This document shows, piece after piece, positions 43,125 to 51,744 of a stretch of 64,000 nucleotides of DNA. Made by a program: the position numbers and the translations under genes. Below the pieces are notes generated by a model. It did no database searches. It saw only the letters and a program-made list of their open reading frames with translations, and was not told the DNA's origin. The stretch lies in the NCBI GenBank assembly GCA_004173235.1, contig SEAC01000008.1, positions 1 through 64,000 of the forward strand. Reading direction: 5' to 3'. Positions within the stretch are counted from its first letter, which is position 1. Every line of letters starts with the position of its first letter. The DNA is from Chitinophagaceae bacterium (GTDB taxonomy: Bacteria; Bacteroidota; Bacteroidia; Chitinophagales; Chitinophagaceae).

Positions 43125-45425
43125 ATGCACTCTTTCTACTCTAAGCTAACTTTTCTTGTGGCCTTTGTTCTCTGCACCCTCGGTGCGGCAGCACAGGTGT
43201 CTGTAACTGCCACAGTGGGCACCACGGGCCCAACGTCGTACACCACGCTGAAGGGCGCCTTTGACGCCATCAACGCCGGTACGCACAAGGGCAGCATCAC
43301 CGTCAGCATCACCGGCAACACTACGGAGACCGCTACTGCCAGCCTGCTCGGCAGCACGGGCACTGCTTCGTACACTTCCGTGGTCATCAAGCCCGCCGCA
43401 GGCACTACCCCGACAATCACAACGGGAACGCCCTTTGCTGTTGTGCTCCTCGAACTGAATGGAGCCACCAACGTTACGATCGACGGATCGAACGCTCCCG
43501 GCGGCACCACCAAGGACCTCACGATCTCGAATGCGGACACGCTCGCCAACTGCGTTCGCCTCATCAACGGTGCCAGCAACAACATCCTCAAGAACACCGT
43601 ATTCAAGGCTTCTACCTACAACTCGGGCGTGTTCCTCATGAGCTCGTCGACAGCGGCGGCCGGCAACAACAACAACCTGATCGAGAACAACGACTTCACG
43701 TTCAGCTCCGCGCTCCGCAAGCCTATCGTATGCATCTACAACACCGGCACCAGCGGCAAGCCTAACAGCAACAACACCTACCGCAACAACCGCGTGATGA
43801 ACTTCACTACCTACGGCATCATGGATGGCAACGGTTCGGTAGGGTATTCCAACAACACGCTCATCGAGCGCAACGAGATCTTCGGTGCGGTTGGCACGGG
43901 CGCTTCGATCTTCGGCATCCGCCTCAACCAGCCCACCGGCGTGCAGAACATGATCCTTCATGCCAACTACATCCACGACCTCAGCCTCACGGCTGCAGGC
44001 ACCATCTACGGTGTTGACTTCTACGACGTAGCCAGCTTCCGTATGATCAACAACATCATCCGCCTCAGCGACGCCGTTTCGAGCATTCGCGGCATCGCCC
44101 AGGAAAGCGCGGCATCGCAGGCTTCGGTGTTGCACAACACGGTGGTGATCAGCGGCACTGCGTCGGGCGCCGCCGTTTCGTTCAATTACCTGAAGAACTA
44201 CACGAGCACCAACGACTCTGTGTACAACAACCTCTTCGTAAACACACGCGTCAGCTCGGGCACCGGCAAGCAATACGCCATCCTCAGCTCAGCACCGGCT
44301 AGCACACTGGTTCCTTTTAAATCGAATTACAACGATCTGTACAGCACGGGTAACGCGCTCAACTTTATCGGCGGAACTTCGGCCACCACGTCGGCCGACT
44401 ACAATACACTTGCAGGATGGCAGGCTGGCAACAGCAGCGACGCCAATTCCATCAGCCTGCTTCCCACGTTTGTTTCGGCAACCGATATGCACATCAGCCC
44501 GTCGGCCGCAGGCAACAGCGCCTTCGACAACAAGGGTACCAACGCAGGAGTAACGGTTGACTACGACGCACAAGCCCGCAGCGGCAGCACGCCCGATATC
44601 GGCGCCGATGAATTTACCTATGTTGCAGCCTGCACTCCGGCCGACATCACGGTGAACCCCACAGGCCAAAGCGTATGTGAGGGCGCAAACGTTGCCCTCC
44701 TGGCGCAGGCTGCCGGCACCGGCCCGCTCAGCTACCAATGGAAGAAAAATGGCGTGGCGATCGCCAATGCCACCACCAATGGACTTGATCTTGCCAACGT
44801 TACACCCGCTAATTCGGGTAACTACTACGTGGTCGTTTCGAACGCTTGCGGTATCGACTCTTCCACTTCTGTCGACCTCCTCGTTTCTCCCAAGCCCGTT
44901 TCCAACTTCACCAACTCGGTTCCGGGCTGCGCGCCTGCAAACGTGACCTTTACGGCTACGAGCACTGTGTCTTCGGGCAGCATCGGTTCGTATTTCTACG
45001 AGTTCGGTGACGGACAGACCGCACAAATTCAGAATCCTTCGCACACGTACGCTGCTGCAGGTACTTACACCGTGAAGCTGACGTCTACGAGCACGGAGAA
45101 CTGTTCTGACATCATCACAAAAACGCTCACCATTGGTTGCACTACGGCCGTAAGCAACCTCCAGGCCGGTATCTCGGAAGCAACGCTTCTGCCCACTGCA
45201 GTGCGCGACAACGCAACGGTGCGCGTAACCGCCAACCGTTCGATGACCATCAGCTGGACGCTCGTTGACGCCGGTGGCCGCATCGTACGCCGCTTTACGC
45301 AAAACGTAGCGAACGGAAACGGTAGCCTCCGCATCTCGCTCAACGGCATCGCGCCCGGAACCTACCAGTTGCTTGGCTATAGCGACAAAGGCAAGGCAAC
45401 GACGCTGCGCTTTGTTAAGCTCTGA
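43125..45425 (+). CDS. Large secreted protein with beta-helix, Ig-like, PKD and type IX sorting domains
   Basis: A 766-residue exported protein with signal FLVAFVLCTLGAAAQ. Residues about 75-460 are Asn/Thr/Ser-rich, with repeated N-N-x-I/V-turns (NNNLIENNDFTF, NNTYRNNRVMNFT, NNTLIERNEIFG), the pattern of a right-handed parallel beta-helix. Then come an Ig-like module (QSVCEGANVALLAQAAGTG, YQWKKNGVAI, NSGNYYVVVSNACG), a PKD module (YFYEFGDGQTAQIQNPSHTY) and a C-terminal type IX sorting domain (ISWTLVDAGGRIVRRF, IAPGTYQLLGYSDKG, LRFVKL). It is likely a cell-surface or released adhesin or polysaccharide-active protein; no catalytic residues were identified. PorZ in the same window belongs to the pathway that would export it. 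Confidence 0.88.
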   Translation: MHSFYSKLTFLVAFVLCTLGAAAQVSVTATVGTTGPTSYTTLKGAFDAINAGTHKGSITVSITGNTTETATASLLGSTGTASYTSVVIKPAAGTTPTITTGTPFAVVLLELNGATNVTIDGSNAPGGTTKDLTISNADTLANCVRLINGASNNILKNTVFKASTYNSGVFLMSSSTAAAGNNNNLIENNDFTFSSALRKPIVCIYNTGTSGKPNSNNTYRNNRVMNFTTYGIMDGNGSVGYSNNTLIERNEIFGAVGTGASIFGIRLNQPTGVQNMILHANYIHDLSLTAAGTIYGVDFYDVASFRMINNIIRLSDAVSSIRGIAQESAASQASVLHNTVVISGTASGAAVSFNYLKNYTSTNDSVYNNLFVNTRVSSGTGKQYAILSSAPASTLVPFKSNYNDLYSTGNALNFIGGTSATTSADYNTLAGWQAGNSSDANSISLLPTFVSATDMHISPSAAGNSAFDNKGTNAGVTVDYDAQARSGSTPDIGADEFTYVAACTPADITVNPTGQSVCEGANVALLAQAAGTGPLSYQWKKNGVAIANATTNGLDLANVTPANSGNYYVVVSNACGIDSSTSVDLLVSPKPVSNFTNSVPGCAPANVTFTATSTVSSGSIGSYFYEFGDGQTAQIQNPSHTYAAAGTYTVKLTSTSTENCSDIITKTLTIGCTTAVSNLQAGISEATLLPTAVRDNATVRVTANRSMTISWTLVDAGGRIVRRFTQNVANGNGSLRISLNGIAPGTYQLLGYSDKGKATTLRFVKL

Positions 45426-45446
45426 TGCACCGACTGAACAATTCAT

Positions 45447-45478
45447 AAAAAAGCCCGCGCAAGTGCGCGGGCTTTTTT
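45447..45478. terminator. Strong bidirectional terminator
   Basis: AAAAAAGCCCGCGC and GCGCGGGCTTTTTT form a 14-bp perfect stem with an AAGT loop between the converging type IX cargo gene and the MscS gene. Confidence 0.92.
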
Positions 45479-45517
45479 ATTGGCCACACCGGCGATGGAT
45501 GTTTCTGTTGATGACGC

Positions 45518-46582
45518 TTATGGCTGCACTGCGATCTCGATTCCCAGGTCTTCCATGCGACGCAATACGAAGAAGTTGACCTCCTGTTTGAGCCCAACGA
45601 ATTGTGCATTCTCGATGGCCGCGGTAAAGTACTCGATGGTGGTTACGATGGTGTTGGGTCGTATGTCGGAAAGAGCCACGGTAAACGATTGTACGGGTTT
45701 CTTTTCTTTAAGAAATGCGCGCACGTCCTGCAGCAGTTGTTCCGCCTGTGCCGGCGTGGTGCGCACGTGGAGACCCAGCTCAAGGTGCCCGCGCAGCTGC
45801 GTGCGCAGCGACACGTTGTCGAGGATCGAGTCGACCATTTGCTTGTTGGGAACTGTCACATAGCTCTTGTCGGCCGTGCGGATGCGCGTGCTGCGGAGCC
45901 CGATCTTCTCCACGTTGCCGGAGATGCTCTGCACTTTTACAAAGTCGCCAATGGTAAACGGTTTGTCGAAGAAGATGACGAAGGATGCGATGAGATTTTC
46001 GAGGCTTTCGCGGAGCGCGAGGGCGATGGCCGCACCCACGATGCTGAGGCCCGTAAGGAGCGTGCTGATGTTGTAGCCGAATGCGAACCGCAGGATGAGG
46101 AGCCCACCAATGATGCCGACGATAACCTTGAGGAAGTCGCGGAAGAACACGATCAGCTGGTATTCGCTTTGCGCGGGCTTGCCATCACGATGCTGTTGCA
46201 GCAGCACCGCGATGAAGTCGATGCTTCGAAGAATGAGCCACACAAGCGCGCCGATCTGCAACAGGATGCCCAGCGCCAGCAGCACCGTATGCAACTTGTA
46301 TTTATACAACTCAACGTCGAGCTCCTCGGGGAAGTGCAGCCGGTAGAGCGTAACGATCGAAACCGTGATCACCAGGAACACACCGAGCGGATGCACCACC
46401 AGGTCAACGAAGGTCTTGCTGTCGAAGTTCTTCCAGATCCTTCCAAAGCCGCGGCAGGCAAGCGCCGCAAGGCCGCGCGAAAGCACACGCTTCAAAAAGA
46501 AAACGAAGAGAATGATGGCAATCGCCCACAGGTAGGCTCCTACGGTGTTGTTGCCGATGACGTGGTGGAAGAATGGAGGCAT
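45518..46582 (-). CDS. MscS-family mechanosensitive ion channel
   Basis: An inner-membrane channel of 354 residues that would open under hypo-osmotic stress. Helices are AYLWAIAIILFVFFLKRVL, VFLVITVSIVTLYRLHF, TVLLALGILLQIGALVWLIL and FLKVIVGIIGGLLILRFAFG, followed by the pore helix STLLTGLSIVGAAIALALRES. The conserved beta-domain follows: SFVIFFDKPFTIGDFVKVQS, GNVEKIGLRSTRIRT and VTVPNKQMVDSILDN. The C-terminal alpha/beta vestibule ends IEIAVQP. A TATCTTTG box sits eight bases before the ATG. Confidence 0.93.
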   Translation of the reverse strand: MPPFFHHVIGNNTVGAYLWAIAIILFVFFLKRVLSRGLAALACRGFGRIWKNFDSKTFVDLVVHPLGVFLVITVSIVTLYRLHFPEELDVELYKYKLHTVLLALGILLQIGALVWLILRSIDFIAVLLQQHRDGKPAQSEYQLIVFFRDFLKVIVGIIGGLLILRFAFGYNISTLLTGLSIVGAAIALALRESLENLIASFVIFFDKPFTIGDFVKVQSISGNVEKIGLRSTRIRTADKSYVTVPNKQMVDSILDNVSLRTQLRGHLELGLHVRTTPAQAEQLLQDVRAFLKEKKPVQSFTVALSDIRPNTIVTTIEYFTAAIENAQFVGLKQEVNFFVLRRMEDLGIEIAVQP

Positions 46583-46589
46583 AGCGGTT

Positions 46590-46597
46590 CAAAGATA
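46590..46597 (-). promoter_or_regulatory. Putative -7 box (TATCTTTG) of the MscS gene
   Basis: The plus strand reads CAAAGATA, giving an exact TAnnTTTG box seven bases before the MscS ATG. Confidence 0.5.
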
Positions 46598-46609
46598 AGC
46601 GAACCAGCA

Positions 46610-46724
46610 TGTGCCGTCATTGCGAGGCGGTGAGCGGAGCGAGACAACGAAGCAATCTTCTTCGAAGGTAGCGGGAGATTGCTTCGTGCTTCCGTTTCAC
46701 TCCAGCCCTCGCAATGACGGCACA
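46610..46724. repeat. Palindromic repeat, GTCATTGCGAGG family (copy 1)
   Basis: The ends TGTGCCGTCATTGCGAGG (46610-46627) and CCTCGCAATGACGGCACA (46707-46724) are perfect 18-bp inverted repeats. Inner arms CGAAGCAATCT (46648-46658) and AGATTGCTTCG (46676-46686) are also perfect. It fills the gap between the MscS gene and the next gene. Sequences of this wording are widely scattered in Bacteroidota genomes. Confidence 0.93.
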
Positions 46725-46729
46725 CTGGG

Positions 46730-47521
46730 TTAAAACCCAACCCTGAACACACTTATAGAATCTTTGCCCATTGCGAAGAGCTTGTTGTTGCCTACGAGGT
46801 AGCGGTTGAAGCCGCCGAAGGAAGAAGGAAACTGGTATTGACGCTGTAAGAGCGTGCCGGTGTTGAGCAGCACAAGGCTATTGCCCTGCACGCCGAGCAA
46901 CTGGCGGTCGAACACGGCGAGGAGCGACCAACTTTCTACCGGGAACCTGCGCTGGAAGGTGCCGTAGTAATCGAATACGAGCACGCCCACCTGCGGGTCG
47001 AAAAGGTAAACGGCGCGATCTACGTCGAGAATGCGCGTGGGTACGAAAGAGAAGTTGAACAGTTGGCGGAAATCGGGAGTTTCCATCAGCATGCGCCCGG
47101 ATTCATCCAGCTTGCGCAGCTTGCTTTCCACCGCATCAAAGATCCAGATGTTGTTGTCGAACGAAGTGGCTGCTGCCGATGCCTGGGCGATGCGCGCACG
47201 GCGCAGGTCGAGCACAGCCTTCTGCGAAAGCAGGCGGTCGAGCAGCACGATGGTGGAGAAGTCTTTGTAGAAAAGCAGCGGGCGGAGCGGGTTGCTCACA
47301 TCGATGCCGTGCAGCTTGCCAAAGCGGCGCACGTTGTTGAAAACGGCAATGGAATCGCCCGCAGGGCCGTACTTCTTCAGCAAGCCCGTTGGGGTAACGA
47401 GGTACAGGTTGTCGAGGCCGTCCACCGCGATATCGGTCGCTTCCACACGAATGGTTCTGAGGAGGGTGAAGGTGGAATCCTGGGCCTGTGACGATGTCGC
47501 TGCGAGCAGCAAGACCGTCAT
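46730..47521 (-). CDS. Secreted protein of unknown function, propeller-like
   Basis: A 263-residue product from the ATG at 47521: signal MTVLLLAATSSQAQ, then DSTFTLLRTIRVEATDIAVDG. The body has repeated strand blocks (LDNLYLVTPTGLLKKYG, LRPLLFYKDFSTIVLLDRLL, NNIWIFDAVESKLRKLDESG, AVYLFDPQVGVLVFDYYGTF, RYLVGNNKLFAMGKDSISVF), suggesting a beta-propeller or NHL-like fold. No named family is recognised. The start codon lies inside the arm of a palindromic repeat (47516-47664); the open frame continues through that repeat to 47689 without protein-like sequence. It follows lpxH on the same strand. Confidence 0.75.
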   Translation of the reverse strand: MTVLLLAATSSQAQDSTFTLLRTIRVEATDIAVDGLDNLYLVTPTGLLKKYGPAGDSIAVFNNVRRFGKLHGIDVSNPLRPLLFYKDFSTIVLLDRLLSQKAVLDLRRARIAQASAAATSFDNNIWIFDAVESKLRKLDESGRMLMETPDFRQLFNFSFVPTRILDVDRAVYLFDPQVGVLVFDYYGTFQRRFPVESWSLLAVFDRQLLGVQGNSLVLLNTGTLLQRQYQFPSSFGGFNRYLVGNNKLFAMGKDSISVFRVGF

Positions 47522-47664
47522 TGCGAGCGCAGCGAAGCAAACCCCCGCGTTACGCACGCTGTTCGCAAACAGGATCGACAGGCGGCGAGCTAAAAGCGAC
47601 GACGCCGCGCGCTTACGGTCACTCCTGAAGTTGAGGAGCTTGCTTCGCTGCGCTCGCAATGACG
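47516..47664. repeat. Palindromic repeat, GTCATTGCGAG family (copy 2), overlapping a gene start
   Basis: The ends 47516-47540 and 47640-47664 are perfect 25-bp inverted repeats (CGTCATTGCGAGCGCAGCGA and on). The ATG of the downstream secreted protein is at 47519-47521 inside the first arm, read on the minus strand from the repeat word GCAATGACG. Confidence 0.93.
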
Positions 47665-47685
47665 ACCCGGATGGAAGTTCACGCT

Positions 47686-48465
47686 TCATCCTCTTACAAT
47701 TTTTTCATCCATACCCGTATACGATTTGAGTTCAAGCTGTTCGCCGTCAAACACCGCGTAGGTGAAATAGATCACCCAGTCGCCGAGGTTGATGTAGCGG
47801 CTGCTATCGGATAGACGAAAATCGATGGGCAGGTGTCTATGGCCGAACACGAAATAATCCACTTTCTTTTGCTGGAGCACTTCGCGGCTGTAGGTGATGA
47901 GCCACTCGTTGTCGGCGCCATGAAACACTTCCTCGCCGTGGTCGCCGCCGCGGCTTTTGCGGCTGAAGTAGTCGGCGAGGCCCATGCCCACACGCGGGGG
48001 CAGGATGCCGAAGCCCCACTGGGCAATGGGGTTGCGAAAAAGCTTCTTAAGCGCCTTGTAGCCATGGTCGCCGGGACCAAGGCCATCGCCGTGTGCAATG
48101 TGGAATTGCGCATTGTTGAAGGTGAAGTCGCGCGCTTCGTAATACACGGGCGTGTTGAGTTCCTTTTGGAAATAGTCCTTCATCCACATGTCGTGGTTGC
48201 CCACAAAAAAGTGAATGGGAATGCCGCTGTCCACGATCTCGGCCCACTTGCCCAGCAGGCGCACGTAGCCTTTCGGCACCACGTGTTTGTATTCGTACCA
48301 GAAGTCGAAAACATCGCCCACGATGAAGATCACCGCCGCATCTTTCCGCACCTCTTCGAGGAAGCGCACGATGAGGCGCTCGCGCTCGAGGCTCTTCTCG
48401 TGGTTGGGCGCGCCCAGGTGGAAATCGGAAAGGAAGTAAACCTTTTTTCCGGGGGGCAGTTGCAT
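47686..48465 (-). CDS. lpxH: UDP-2,3-diacylglucosamine diphosphatase (LpxH type)
   Basis: A lipid A pathway enzyme that cleaves UDP-2,3-diacylglucosamine to lipid X at the inner membrane. It has 259 residues from the ATG at 48465. Calcineurin-like metal-binding motifs are in order: FLSDFHLGAP, VGDVFDFW, GNHDMW, IAHGDGLG and FGHRHLP. The LpxH cap region is between GNHD and HGD. It follows the LUD gene with an eight-base gap, so it is translated from the rsfS-ftsH-LUD message, and the secreted-protein gene follows after a repeat. Confidence 0.88.
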   Translation of the reverse strand: MQLPPGKKVYFLSDFHLGAPNHEKSLERERLIVRFLEEVRKDAAVIFIVGDVFDFWYEYKHVVPKGYVRLLGKWAEIVDSGIPIHFFVGNHDMWMKDYFQKELNTPVYYEARDFTFNNAQFHIAHGDGLGPGDHGYKALKKLFRNPIAQWGFGILPPRVGMGLADYFSRKSRGGDHGEEVFHGADNEWLITYSREVLQQKKVDYFVFGHRHLPIDFRLSDSSRYINLGDWVIYFTYAVFDGEQLELKSYTGMDEKIVRG

Positions 48466-48473
48466 GAGCAAGG

Positions 48474-49106
48474 TTACGGCGTTGAGGGCAGATCGTCAAC
48501 TAAAAACAGGTACACTTCCTTTGGCCCGTGCACGCCGGTGACCAGCGTTTTCTCGATGTCGGCAGTGCGGCTGGGGCCTGTGGCAAAGGAGATTTGTGAA
48601 GGCAGGCGGCCGGCGTAGCGCTGCTGCAGCAGCTTGAGCGCGTCGCCGAGGTCGTATACGAGCTGCGAGGCGCGGGCGACGCACACATGCACCGGTGCGT
48701 ATACCGACGTGACTCTGCCGCCGTTCTTCGCGCTCAGCACAATGGTGCCGGTGCGCGCTACGAGGGCTTCGCAATCGGTGATGGACGCGTCGCAGGTAAC
48801 GATGTCGCGCGTGCGTGCTTCGTCGGGCACCAGCGATGCCAGCGGGCCGTCGGGCACAAAAACCTTCGTCCATTCCTGCTGCACGCGCAGCAACCCGAGC
48901 TGTTGTTGTAATTCTTCTTCGTTGAGGCAGAAGGCGAACTTGCCTTGCAGGCGCGTAAATTCTTCGGCAAAGGTTACCACGATGTCCTCTTCCGGCTGCG
49001 GCTGCACCACCGGGTCGCTGCCCTCGCTTTTTGGAAAAGGAATTGGCGTTGACTGAGTCAACGCCATCCTTATTTTCTTGAAAATGCTGTTTTTTGCCCC
49101 GCTCAT
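48474..49106 (-). CDS. LUD (LutC/YkgG) domain protein
   Basis: A 210-residue cytoplasmic protein of the LUD family. LutC works with LutA and LutB in lactate oxidation, but here no such partners exist. Segments are FAEEFTRLQGKFAFCLNEEE, CDASITDCEALVARTGTIVL, the conserved region VHVCVARASQLVYDL, and SFATGPSRTADIEKTLVTGVHGP, which is the family's C-terminal signature (GPSRTADIE). Its ATG overlaps the ftsH stop codon by four bases, showing translational coupling. The constant linkage with ftsH suggests a housekeeping role not yet defined. Confidence 0.9.
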   Translation of the reverse strand: MSGAKNSIFKKIRMALTQSTPIPFPKSEGSDPVVQPQPEEDIVVTFAEEFTRLQGKFAFCLNEEELQQQLGLLRVQQEWTKVFVPDGPLASLVPDEARTRDIVTCDASITDCEALVARTGTIVLSAKNGGRVTSVYAPVHVCVARASQLVYDLGDALKLLQQRYAGRLPSQISFATGPSRTADIEKTLVTGVHGPKEVYLFLVDDLPSTP

Positions 49107-51187
49107 TTGCTACTGGGTTGCTGATGGTTCATGATACCCGGGTCGAATGGAGGAACACCTTCCGAAATGCCGCCATCGGGTGTGGCCTCGATGCCGTCTT
49201 CAGCCAGCGGCTTGTGCGATTCGAACGGGCGTGCACCGATCAGTGCTTCTACGTCGCTCTGGAAAAGCACTTCTTTGTCGAGGAGCTTTTCGGCCAGCAG
49301 CGCCACCTGTTCGCGCTTGTCGCGCAGCAGGCCTTTGGTGCGTTCGTAGGCCGCGTCAATCAGCTTGCGCACTTCTTCGTCGATGATCTTGGCAGTCTCA
49401 TCCGAGTAGGGCTTCTGGAAGCTGTTGTCGGCCTGCGGATCGTAGAAGGATACGTTGCCCACCTTGTCGTTCATGCCATATATACTCACCATGGAGTAGG
49501 CGATGCGGGTGATCTGCTGGAGGTCGTTCTGCGCGCCGGTAGAGATCTTGCCGAAGAAAATTTCTTCTGCAGCGCGTCCGCCGAGGGTCATGCAGATCTG
49601 GTCTATCAGCTGGTCGGTATTGTACAAATACTGTTCCTTCGGAGTGTACTGCGCATAGCCGAGTGCAGCGGTGCCGCGGGGTACGATCGTCACTTTCAGC
49701 AGCGGGTAGGCATGCTCGAGGTACCAACCGCAGATGGCGTGGCCGGCTTCGTGGTAGGCGATGATCTTCTTCTCTTCGGGCGAGATGATCTTGTTCTTTT
49801 TCTCGAGGCCACCGATGACGCGGTCAACGGCATCCTGGAAGTCGCTCATGTCTACTGCCGTCTTGCCTTTGCGCGCGGCAATGAGCGCGGCTTCATTACA
49901 TACGTTGGCGATGTCGGCGCCAGCAAAACCGGGTGTTTGCTCGGCGATCTTGTGTACATCCACCTTTTCGGAAACCTTGATCGGCTTCAGGTGCACTTTG
50001 AAGATGGCCTCGCGTCCTTTCAGATCGGGCTTGTCAATCGAAACCTGGCGGTCGAAGCGGCCGGGGCGGAGCAGGGCCGTATCGAGCACGTCGGGGCGGT
50101 TGGTGGCTGCCAGCACGATGATGCCGGAGTCGGTGCCGAAGCCGTCCATCTCCACCAGCAGCTGGTTGAGGGTCGATTCGCGCTCGTCGTTGCTCATCAT
50201 CATGTTCTTGCCCCGCGCACGGCCGATGGCATCGATCTCGTCGATGAAGATCACACAAGGAGCCTTTTCGCGTGCCTGGCGGAAGAGGTCGCGTACGCGC
50301 GATGCACCCACACCCACGAACATTTCCACGAAGTCGGAACCGGAAAGCGAGAAGAAGGGAACCTGCGCCTCGCCGGCCATCGCCTTCGCAAGCAGCGTTT
50401 TACCGGTGCCCGGAGGACCTACCAGCAGCGCACCTTTGGGTATCTTGCCACCGAGCGACGTATATTTTTTAGGATTGCGGAGGAAGTCGACGATCTCCAT
50501 CACTTCCACCTTGGCTTCGTCGAGGCCGGCCACATCAGCAAACGTGATGTTGACGCGCGTGCCTTTTTCAAAAAGCGTCGCTTTAGACTTGCCGATGTTG
50601 AAGATGCCGCCCGGGCCCGAGCCGCCGCCTGCGCCGCCGCCCATCTTACGCATCAGGAGGATCCAGATGCCGATGAACATGAGGATGGGCAGTATGAACT
50701 GCGTGACGCCGTTGAGCCAATTGGTCTCGTTCTCCACATCGGAATTCGGAATGTTGGTCGCGGGAATTTTCGCCTGCGCGTAGTAGTCGTTCAGTTCCTT
50801 GCGCACGTCTTCGTTCGATGCGATCTTAAAGTAGAACTGTGGTCCTTCGTCCGAAAGACGGTTCTTGTTCTGCGCCTGGTATTTGGGCAGCGCTTCCTTG
50901 CGGAGGAATACGCGTACCATATCGCGGTTGTCGACGATCACGTATTTGGAAACCTCGTTCGAAGCGACCATCGTTTTGAAAGTGTCGAGCGAGATCTTGC
51001 CGTTGGAGTTCAGCGAGGGGCCAAAGAACTGGAATCCAATGATGACGGCGAAAATGATGACGTATACCCAGTAGATGCTGAATTTCGGTCCCTTGCGCGG
51101 GGTATTGTCACCGCCGGGCGTTCCGGGGCGGCCCGGCAGCCGGGGTATGCGGTTCTTACTGTCCTTGTTGTACGGTTCTTGTGCCAT
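49103..51187 (-). CDS. ftsH: ATP-dependent zinc metalloprotease FtsH
   Basis: Membrane-bound AAA+ protease of 694 residues that degrades misfolded or regulatory membrane and cytoplasmic proteins. The start at 51187 gives [20 protein letters not shown]; the frame upstream is not protein-like. Helix 1 is [18 protein letters not shown], a periplasmic domain follows, then helix 2 [19 protein letters not shown]. The AAA domain has Walker [16 protein letters not shown], Walker [13 protein letters not shown] and the [21 protein letters not shown]. The protease zinc site is AYHEAGHAI. The end is Pro/Gly-rich. It is second in the rsfS-ftsH-LUD-lpxH string. Confidence 0.97.
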   Translation of the reverse strand: MAQEPYNKDSKNRIPRLPGRPGTPGGDNTPRKGPKFSIYWVYVIIFAVIIGFQFFGPSLNSNGKISLDTFKTMVASNEVSKYVIVDNRDMVRVFLRKEALPKYQAQNKNRLSDEGPQFYFKIASNEDVRKELNDYYAQAKIPATNIPNSDVENETNWLNGVTQFILPILMFIGIWILLMRKMGGGAGGGSGPGGIFNIGKSKATLFEKGTRVNITFADVAGLDEAKVEVMEIVDFLRNPKKYTSLGGKIPKGALLVGPPGTGKTLLAKAMAGEAQVPFFSLSGSDFVEMFVGVGASRVRDLFRQAREKAPCVIFIDEIDAIGRARGKNMMMSNDERESTLNQLLVEMDGFGTDSGIIVLAATNRPDVLDTALLRPGRFDRQVSIDKPDLKGREAIFKVHLKPIKVSEKVDVHKIAEQTPGFAGADIANVCNEAALIAARKGKTAVDMSDFQDAVDRVIGGLEKKNKIISPEEKKIIAYHEAGHAICGWYLEHAYPLLKVTIVPRGTAALGYAQYTPKEQYLYNTDQLIDQICMTLGGRAAEEIFFGKISTGAQNDLQQITRIAYSMVSIYGMNDKVGNVSFYDPQADNSFQKPYSDETAKIIDEEVRKLIDAAYERTKGLLRDKREQVALLAEKLLDKEVLFQSDVEALIGARPFESHKPLAEDGIEATPDGGISEGVPPFDPGIMNHQQPSSK

Positions 51188-51255
51188 GATAAGTTTGAAT
51201 GATCTTCTGGTGATTCGGGTTCTTCTGCAGCAAAGGCCCCCTGGGGGCCCTTCAA

Positions 51256-51657
51256 TCAGTCCTGGTGCTCCTGGAGCACTGCGTCGCTCCACATTTCTTC
51301 GAGCTTGTAGAACTTCCGGCTTTCGGGGTGCATTACGTGTACGACGATATTGACAAAATCGAGCAGCACCCACTGGAGGTTTTGCTTGCCTTCCTGGTGG
51401 TATACCGACTCGCCGCATTCCTGCTTCACCATGTCTTCGATGTTGTCGGCAATGGCGCGCACCTGCGGTGAGCTGGGCGCTTCGCAGATGACGAAAAAGT
51501 CAGCGACGGCCTCGTCGATCTTCCGGAGGTCGAGGGAAACGATATTTTCGCCCTTCTTCTCGTGGATGGCCTTGATGATGGTTTTGAAGAGTTTCGAGTT
51601 GCGGGTGAGGCGCGTTGCGTTCTTTTTCCGGGCGGCCAGCGCTGCTATTTGTTCCAA
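51256..51657 (-). CDS. rsfS: Ribosomal silencing factor RsfS
   Basis: Binds ribosomal protein L14 and blocks joining of the subunits during starvation. It has 133 residues with the family sequence IVSLDLRKIDEAVADFFVIC, then SSPQVRAIADNIEDMVKQ, and the C-terminal WVLLDFVNIVVHVMHPESR and FYKLEEMWSDA. The N-terminal 25 residues are Arg/Lys-rich. It is the first gene of a minus-strand string with ftsH 68 bases downstream and diverges from birA. Confidence 0.95.
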   Translation of the reverse strand: MEQIAALAARKKNATRLTRNSKLFKTIIKAIHEKKGENIVSLDLRKIDEAVADFFVICEAPSSPQVRAIADNIEDMVKQECGESVYHQEGKQNLQWVLLDFVNIVVHVMHPESRKFYKLEEMWSDAVLQEHQD

Positions 51658-51719
51658 ATACGATCCTTTTTGTGTTAATAAAAATGCTGCTATCCGGAAG
51701 GTACGCCGGTGAAGTGGAA

Positions 51720-51727
51720 TAGTTTTG
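51720..51727 (+). promoter_or_regulatory. Putative -7 box (TAGTTTTG) of birA
   Basis: An exact TAnnTTTG match. It lies after the GTG codon at 51709 that would give the longest birA frame and 17 bases before the in-frame TTG at 51745. If it is the promoter, translation must start at or after 51745. Confidence 0.45.
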
Positions 51728-51744
51728 CCAAAAATAGGTACAAA

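Noticed and set aside
49094-51202. A 702-codon plus-strand open frame opposite ftsH, and a similar 709-codon frame opposite carB.
   Set aside because: Strong G/C codon bias of the real genes keeps the opposite strand open; the products have no recognisable domains, and FtsH and CarB are certain.
51188-51418. N-terminal extension of ftsH.
   Set aside because: The extra 77 residues are Arg/Pro-rich, overlap rsfS, and precede the normal FtsH start.
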